Shown here: piece after piece, positions 59,866 through 64,000 of the stretch
Position numbering within the stretch: position 1 is the first letter of the stretch
Layout: every line of letters begins with the position of its first letter
DNA from: JAVBPR01 sp031549485
GTDB taxonomy: Bacteria; Bacillota; Clostridia; Oscillospirales; Feifaniaceae
Assembly (NCBI GenBank): GCA_031549485.1
Contig: JAVBPR010000004.1
Location: forward strand, 1 to 64,000
Direction of reading: 5' to 3'
Length of the DNA stretch: 64,000 nucleotides
Program-made: the position numbers and the translations under genes
Notes under the pieces: model-generated
What the model was told of the DNA's origin: nothing
The model's input: the letters and a program-made list of their open reading frames with translations, nothing else
The model's database searches: none

Positions 59866-60681
59866 ATGAAAGATAAGAACCTTTTTAACATCGGCGAAGC
59901 ATCGGCGGCGCTCGGGATAACCCCGAGAACGCTCAGGCATTATGAGGAGAAGGGGCTGATAAAACCCGGGAACACCGATAAACAGACCGGTTACCGCTAT
60001 TATGACGCGCAGGATATTCAAAACATGCTTCTTGTTATGCTTCTTCGTGATGCAGGAATGTCGGTTGAAGAGGTAGCAATGTATATAAAAAAAGCGGTGA
60101 AACCGCAGGAGCAAATTGCCAGGCTACGCCGGCAACTTTCCGCGGTGCAGCAATCTATCGACCTTTTAAAAACACACATGGCCATAAAAGACGAATATGA
60201 GCCGAGGCGCGTAAAATTGCCGCGCAGAATCTGCGTTTGCAAGGATTTTATTATGCCGAGTATCGAAGCGTTTTTTTCAATTTATCGCGACTGCACGGCA
60301 AATATTATCAGGGAGGGTTGGGCGCTGTCACGGGAGTATCCGAATTTTTGCGAATATCCTCCCGAAGCGTTTGATGAAAACGGGCTTATTTTAGAAAATT
60401 TTCCGGTGAAAATCTGTGTGCCGGTTAAAATAGACGCGCCTTTTGGAGATGAGTTACCGGAGGGGACCGTATTATATCCCGAACAGGATTCGGTAACGGT
60501 TGACTTCAGGGGAGGATACGAAGATTTATACCGAGCTTACGAAGCTGCTTTTGCATATATGTCCGACCATAAACTTGCGCAGGACGGCAACACGCAGGAA
60601 ATTTATTTCGAAAGCTTTAACACCGCCTTTGATAAAGGGGAATACCTCACAAGGGTGATTATCCCGGTGAAGAAATCGTGA
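59866..60681 (+). CDS. MerR-family regulator with GyrI-like effector domain
   Basis: The 271-residue protein has the MerR winged HTH (FNIGEASAALGITPRTLRHYEEKGLI, GYRYYDAQDI), a coiled linker (QIARLRRQLSAVQQSIDLL) and a GyrI/BmrR-like C-terminal ligand domain (GYEDLYRAYEAAFAYM). It is a multidrug- or small-molecule-sensing type. GGAGG precedes the ATG by 9 bases. Divergent to the SLH gene, so it may regulate it, and probably itself. Confidence 0.9.
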   Translation: MKDKNLFNIGEASAALGITPRTLRHYEEKGLIKPGNTDKQTGYRYYDAQDIQNMLLVMLLRDAGMSVEEVAMYIKKAVKPQEQIARLRRQLSAVQQSIDLLKTHMAIKDEYEPRRVKLPRRICVCKDFIMPSIEAFFSIYRDCTANIIREGWALSREYPNFCEYPPEAFDENGLILENFPVKICVPVKIDAPFGDELPEGTVLYPEQDSVTVDFRGGYEDLYRAYEAAFAYMSDHKLAQDGNTQEIYFESFNTAFDKGEYLTRVIIPVKKS

Positions 60682-60706
60682 TAATTTATATAACTAATTT
60701 CAAAAC

Positions 60707-60737
60707 AAAACAGAGCGCCGATCTGGCGCTCTGTTTT
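60707..60737 (+). terminator. Terminator of the MerR gene
   Basis: AAAACAGAGCGCC pairs with GGCGCTCTGTTTT and is followed by TAT. Its right half is repeated at 62897-62918. Confidence 0.9.
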
Positions 60738-60740
60738 TAT
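60719..60740 (+). repeat. 22-bp repeat, copy 1 (right half of the MerR terminator)
   Basis: CGATCTGGCGCTCTGTTTTT plus AT is identical to 62897-62918; the two copies bracket about 2.16 kb. Confidence 0.9.
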
Positions 60741-60786
60741 ATAAAATTTTTAAAATACACGGAATATCATATAGCTTATTTTTGTG

Positions 60787-61965
60787 TTAGTTTTCAAAAT
60801 AAAGAAGAGGAACAAAATTTGTATTATCAAAAATCCACGGAGACTCATTATTATTTCCAAACTTAAATCCGATTTTTTCAAAATCGCTTTTTTGCGGCGG
60901 ATTATACATAAAATCTAAGCCATAAGTATCATATTTCAAATCAGGCTTTAGAATTTCATTAATTAAAATAGAGTAATTGTTTTTAAACGGTATTTCCGGT
61001 GTGTTGGGGTTATAAGTTCCCGGCCCTTTGTTTTCCCATTTTAAAAAATCCCCAACTATTCTGTTTGCCGAAGCGTTGTTTTGAAAGGTTATATCTCCTA
61101 AAACCACACAGTTTTCGATTGTTCCGTAACCTTCTACAAATCCCGCGATTCCGCCTGCATAGCTATTGCTTCCGCTTAAAGTAATATCAACTTTTGAATA
61201 ACAAGAACCTATTGAAGCCATGCTTGAAGCGCTTATTCCGCCGGCCAAATTATCTTGAGTTCCGGATAATTTGATATTTCCGGATGAATATGAATTTATT
61301 ATTTTGGCGCCCGCTCCTGTCAAGCCTCCCGCATAGCAGAAATTACCATTTATTTCAAAATCAATAAAAGCGCTACTGCGATTTATATTATCGCCGCTTC
61401 CTGTAATTCCGCCGATAAAATTACTATCTCCATTTATTTTGCCGGATAATTTAATCTGGCAATTGGATATTTCTCCTAAATTCGATCCCGCGATGCCCCC
61501 GATTAGTGAATTTGATGAATTAATATCAAAAAACGCTTCGACGAAAAGATTTTTTACATTACCGCTTTCTTTTATATTGGCAAAAAGAGCTGCATAAGAG
61601 TATTTTTTCTCATTTTCATCCGGCAATAAGTTTTTTGATTCGCACAAATTTGCAATAGTAATTTTATGCCCGTTTCCATCGAGCGTTCCGCCGAAGCTGA
61701 AATTTTTATTTTTATCTACTTCTCTTCTTCCGATAGGCATAAATGCATTGATTTTAATATCCGCCCCGAGTTTGTAATTGGCATCCGGATTTTCGGAAAT
61801 TCTCAAAAGATCATTTTCTGAAGAAATAATATAAACTCCGTTTTCCGAAGAAAGAGGAGTGGTCGGTTTGTTTTCTCCGGTTGTTTGCTCAATATTCTGT
61901 TTTGCGCAACCTGAAATAATTAAAGCAAATAATAATAAAAATAAAAAATATTTTAATTTTCTCAT
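60787..61965 (-). CDS. GLUG-repeat lipoprotein
   Basis: The ATG at 61965 (392 residues) lies just after GAGGA; a GTG three codons earlier is possible. Lipobox IISGC, then a beta-helix-like mature part with recurring GGIAGSNLG, GGITGSG, GGLTGAG and GGISAS turns, the GLUG pattern also seen in the SLH protein. Likely a wall-exposed, membrane-anchored adhesin or sugar-binding scaffold. Base use is AT-rich compared with its neighbours. Confidence 0.82.
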   Translation of the reverse strand: MRKLKYFLFLLLFALIISGCAKQNIEQTTGENKPTTPLSSENGVYIISSENDLLRISENPDANYKLGADIKINAFMPIGRREVDKNKNFSFGGTLDGNGHKITIANLCESKNLLPDENEKKYSYAALFANIKESGNVKNLFVEAFFDINSSNSLIGGIAGSNLGEISNCQIKLSGKINGDSNFIGGITGSGDNINRSSAFIDFEINGNFCYAGGLTGAGAKIINSYSSGNIKLSGTQDNLAGGISASSMASIGSCYSKVDITLSGSNSYAGGIAGFVEGYGTIENCVVLGDITFQNNASANRIVGDFLKWENKGPGTYNPNTPEIPFKNNYSILINEILKPDLKYDTYGLDFMYNPPQKSDFEKIGFKFGNNNESPWIFDNTNFVPLLYFEN

Positions 61966-62017
61966 ATTCCTCACCGTCTAAATATTTTATTTATTTTATC
62001 ATATAAAGATAAAATAA

Positions 62018-62042
62018 GTAAGCCCGCGAAACGCGGGCTTAC
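62018..62042 (-). terminator. Terminator of the NAGPA-like gene
   Basis: GTAAGCCCGCG pairs with CGCGGGCTTAC; the minus-strand exit is TTATTTTATC. Confidence 0.8.
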
Positions 62043-62051
62043 AGTCTTGTA

Positions 62052-62801
62052 TTAATATAAAATAATATTATTGATCATTGTGTCTTTAGGACTCGTGATT
62101 ATTGTGGGGACTACCCCGTCTTGAAATATAAACGGACTCCCACCATCTAACATTATAGCATTAGTTATTGTTCTTAAACCGTTGTTTAGCAAAAGTAAAT
62201 TCTTATATGCTTCATCATATAATATGCAGTTGCTATCTTTCGTTCGCATTGCTACTATTATTATTTCTTTTGCGTTATTTGTTGTGCAAAGAAATATATG
62301 CCAGTTAGGTTCTACAACATCAATCCCCCAACCTTGAGGTAAAAAGTCGACACTCCACGATGCTGCTTTTCCATTAATCATTATCGGAGCACCAGAAATG
62401 GCATAAGCAAACTGACCAAAGTCTGCGCTTGTTTCTTTGTCCATCATTACGGCGCCGTTTGCTTGAACAAATAAAGTCGATAATGCAGCGCCGTTTTTAC
62501 CAACATTGCCATCTATGGCTGCGTGTATAGTGCGCTTATAAAACTTTCCTCCTCCGTATGTGATTCCGTATTTGGCATAGCTATCTAATTTTTCCTTTGT
62601 AGCACTGCTTTGTTCAGAATCGACAAAATCGGCTATTAAAAATCCTACCGGAACGATAGGTGTTGCCCAAAATCCTCCGTTTGTGTAATACATATTTGCA
62701 GCTGTGTTTTTTGGTTTGTTTACATATTTGACTTTAAATTCAGTGCCAAAAGTTTGGATATAATATAGATCATCTGTTACATATACTTTTTCTTTACTCA
62801 T
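62052..62801 (-). CDS. NAGPA-like phosphodiester glycosidase domain protein
   Basis: The 249-residue protein has the pattern of phosphodiester glycosidase (NAGPA, PF09992) proteins: NGGFW, IHAAIDGNVGKNG, AISGAPIMINGKA, and AIMLDGGSP near the end. These enzymes cleave GlcNAc or related sugars from phosphodiesters or wall polymers. It lacks a signal peptide, which is unusual, and is AT-rich. AGGAG lies upstream of the ATG. The function is assigned only from motif spacing. Confidence 0.7.
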   Translation of the reverse strand: MSKEKVYVTDDLYYIQTFGTEFKVKYVNKPKNTAANMYYTNGGFWATPIVPVGFLIADFVDSEQSSATKEKLDSYAKYGITYGGGKFYKRTIHAAIDGNVGKNGAALSTLFVQANGAVMMDKETSADFGQFAYAISGAPIMINGKAASWSVDFLPQGWGIDVVEPNWHIFLCTTNNAKEIIIVAMRTKDSNCILYDEAYKNLLLLNNGLRTITNAIMLDGGSPFIFQDGVVPTIITSPKDTMINNIILY

Positions 62802-62896
62802 TAAAACACTCCTAATAATTTATCCCTTCCGGAAGGATTAAATTAATTATAGCTTTTTATCGATGTAATAAACCGTACAGTAAAATAACGTTGAGA

Positions 62897-62918
62897 CGAT
62901 CTGGCGCTCTGTTTTTAT
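62897..62918 (+). repeat. 22-bp repeat, copy 2
   Basis: Identical to 60719-60740; the left half of the hairpin is missing here, so it cannot act as a terminator and directly precedes the rpoB promoter. Confidence 0.9.
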
Positions 62919-63216
62919 GAAAAAAACGGTTGACTTGCGTCTTTCGTTTTGATATTATTATATACTGCACTTAATAATGGGGAAGTTTACGATTTCGCAA
63001 GAGGTTTTTGTGAAAAAACCGTGCTTTTTCGACAGGTTATTTCCTATAATATATATTCATCGAAAATGAGGACGATTTTTCTTTTTTCGCGCTTAGTTTT
63101 CGCGTAGGCAAAATCCCCGCAAAGTGCGTTTGTTTTGAATATTTACTTTCGACGATATGCGTTTTAGCCGCAGTCGGCAGGAGTATTTTTATAAAAAAAT
63201 ACTAAGGAGTGGTTGG
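62919..63216 (+). promoter_or_regulatory. rpoB promoter and leader
   Basis: TTGACT (62930-62935), a 17-base spacer and TATTAT (62953-62958) form a strong sigma-A promoter, leaving a leader of about 250 bases with no gene. The leader is moderately T-rich, with runs such as CTTTTTTC and TTTTATAAAAAAATAC, but I see no defined riboswitch. Confidence 0.75.
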
Positions 63217-64000
63217 ATGGGCAAAATCAATGTAAAGCCGGTAAAGCTCGGTAATGTCACGAGAATGAGCTATGCCAAAATCAACGAAGTACTGGAGATG
63301 CCGAACCTTATCGAGGTGCAGAAAAAATCATACAAATGGTTTCTCGAAGAAGGTTTGAAAGAAGTTTTTGCGGATGTTTCCGCGATAACCGATTACAGCG
63401 GCAATCTGGTACTTGATTTTATTGAGTACACGCTCGAGGAAAAATCAAAATATTCGGTTACCGAATGCAAGGCGAGAGATGCTACATACGCGGCGCCGCT
63501 GAAGGTGAAAGTTCGCCTTGTCAACAAAGAGACGGGCGAAGTTAAAGAGCAGGAAATCTTCATGGGCGATTTCCCGCTTATGACCGAAAGCGGAACCTTT
63601 GTTATCAACGGTGCGGAGCGCGTTGTCGTTTCGCAGCTTGTAAGGAGCCCCGGAATTTACTTTGATATAGCTTTGGACAAGATGGGAACAAAGCTGTTTT
63701 CCTCGACGATTATTCCGAACAGAGGCGCGTGGCTTGAGTATGAAACCGATGCCGCGGGCGTATTTTCGGTGCGCATCGATAAAAACAGAAAATTGCCGAT
63801 CACCACTTTCATCAGAGCTCTCGGCGCGGAGACGAACGCGAAAATCCTTGAGATTTTCGGCGAGGACGACCGCATAAGAGCAACTTTGGAAAAAGATATT
63901 TCGGTTGATAAGTCGACCGCGCTTGTCGAAGTTTATAAAAAACTTCGTCCGGGCGAGCCGCCCACAATTGATAACGCGCAAACTCTTTTTAACAATATGT
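63217..64000 (+). CDS. rpoB: RNA polymerase beta subunit, N-terminal part
   Basis: Starting at the ATG 6 bases after AAGGAGT, the frame runs off the window after 261 codons. It shows the RpoB start (SYAKINEVLEMPNLIEVQKKSY, cut short here), FMGDFPLMTESGTFVINGAERVVVSQLVRSPG and the beta protrusion region. It is the catalytic beta subunit of RNA polymerase. The usual rplK-rplA-rplJ-rplL genes are not upstream; the gene instead has its own promoter. Confidence 0.97.
   Translation, partial: MGKINVKPVKLGNVTRMSYAKINEVLEMPNLIEVQKKSYKWFLEEGLKEVFADVSAITDYSGNLVLDFIEYTLEEKSKYSVTECKARDATYAAPLKVKVRLVNKETGEVKEQEIFMGDFPLMTESGTFVINGAERVVVSQLVRSPGIYFDIALDKMGTKLFSSTIIPNRGAWLEYETDAAGVFSVRIDKNRKLPITTFIRALGAETNAKILEIFGEDDRIRATLEKDISVDKSTALVEVYKKLRPGEPPTIDNAQTLFNNM

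Noticed and set aside
62919..63216. Riboswitch in the rpoB leader
   Set aside because: No conserved riboswitch core or terminator/antiterminator pair can be seen.

Overview
The window looks like a chromosomal segment of a Gram-positive, low-to-mid GC bacterium of the class Clostridia; the species cannot be named from the sequence. The reasons are strong AGGAGG-type ribosome binding sites with occasional TTG and GTG starts, LytTR regulators paired with DUF3021-type and LiaF-type membrane proteins, BclA-like collagen proteins, S-layer homology (SLH) domains, Spo0-style hybrid kinases, a Rrf2 regulator, a type II pantothenate kinase and lipoproteins with Gram-positive spacing. Both ends of the window cut genes: a collagen-like protein on the left and rpoB on the right.

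Layout. 1-2.9 kb: the collagen-like tail, then a trypsin-like protease gene bracketed by short copies of a tRNA 3' end, next to tRNA-Pro and tRNA-Arg. 3.2-9.9 kb: a LytTR/DUF3021 pair, a YdeI/OmdA-like protein, and an overlapping operon of lipid kinase, hybrid histidine kinase and STAS-like protein, then an amidohydrolase. 9.9-19.9 kb: housekeeping genes (type II pantothenate kinase, class I aminotransferase, purB, secD-secF, zinc-ribbon membrane protein, nrdR, PHP phosphoesterase, rodA-type SEDS gene) and a second collagen-like protein. 20-29 kb, mostly minus strand: glutamate dehydrogenase, DUF1801 protein, a 50-residue protein, aquaporin, YjbQ, a TIM-like isomerase, a Nudix hydrolase, an AgrC-like kinase, and an aldehyde/alcohol dehydrogenase pair. 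29.4-39 kb: tmRNA with smpB close by, an esterase, LytTR plus LiaF-like, pheA and aroF, two lipoproteins, tRNA-Leu and an ABC exporter. 39-43.6 kb: a large PAS/GAF hybrid kinase, a 73-bp direct repeat, TetR and Rrf2 regulators and a second tRNA-Leu.

43.6-54.9 kb is the main accessory region and the best candidate for an undescribed arrangement. It starts at a duplicated tRNA-Leu 3' end and carries a polymorphic-toxin array. One full-length secreted Rhs/YD-repeat protein is preceded by two 'mini-Rhs' genes. Each mini-Rhs keeps the same upstream sequence, the same signal peptide and the same roughly 70-residue Rhs core as the large gene, but lacks the roughly 1,900-residue shell and carries a different C-terminal domain (one HExxH metallopeptidase-like, one with a His-Gly/Cys caspase-like pair). 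Each toxin gene is followed by a small membrane, lipoprotein or soluble gene that is probably its immunity gene. A 48-codon orphan toxin tip with its own presumed immunity gene marks a fourth, eroded cassette.

55-64 kb: a 1,489-residue SLH surface protein with four 81-residue repeats, a MerR regulator transcribed away from it, and a roughly 2.2-kb segment (GLUG lipoprotein and a NAGPA-like protein) flanked by copies of half a terminator. This segment lies directly upstream of the rpoB promoter.
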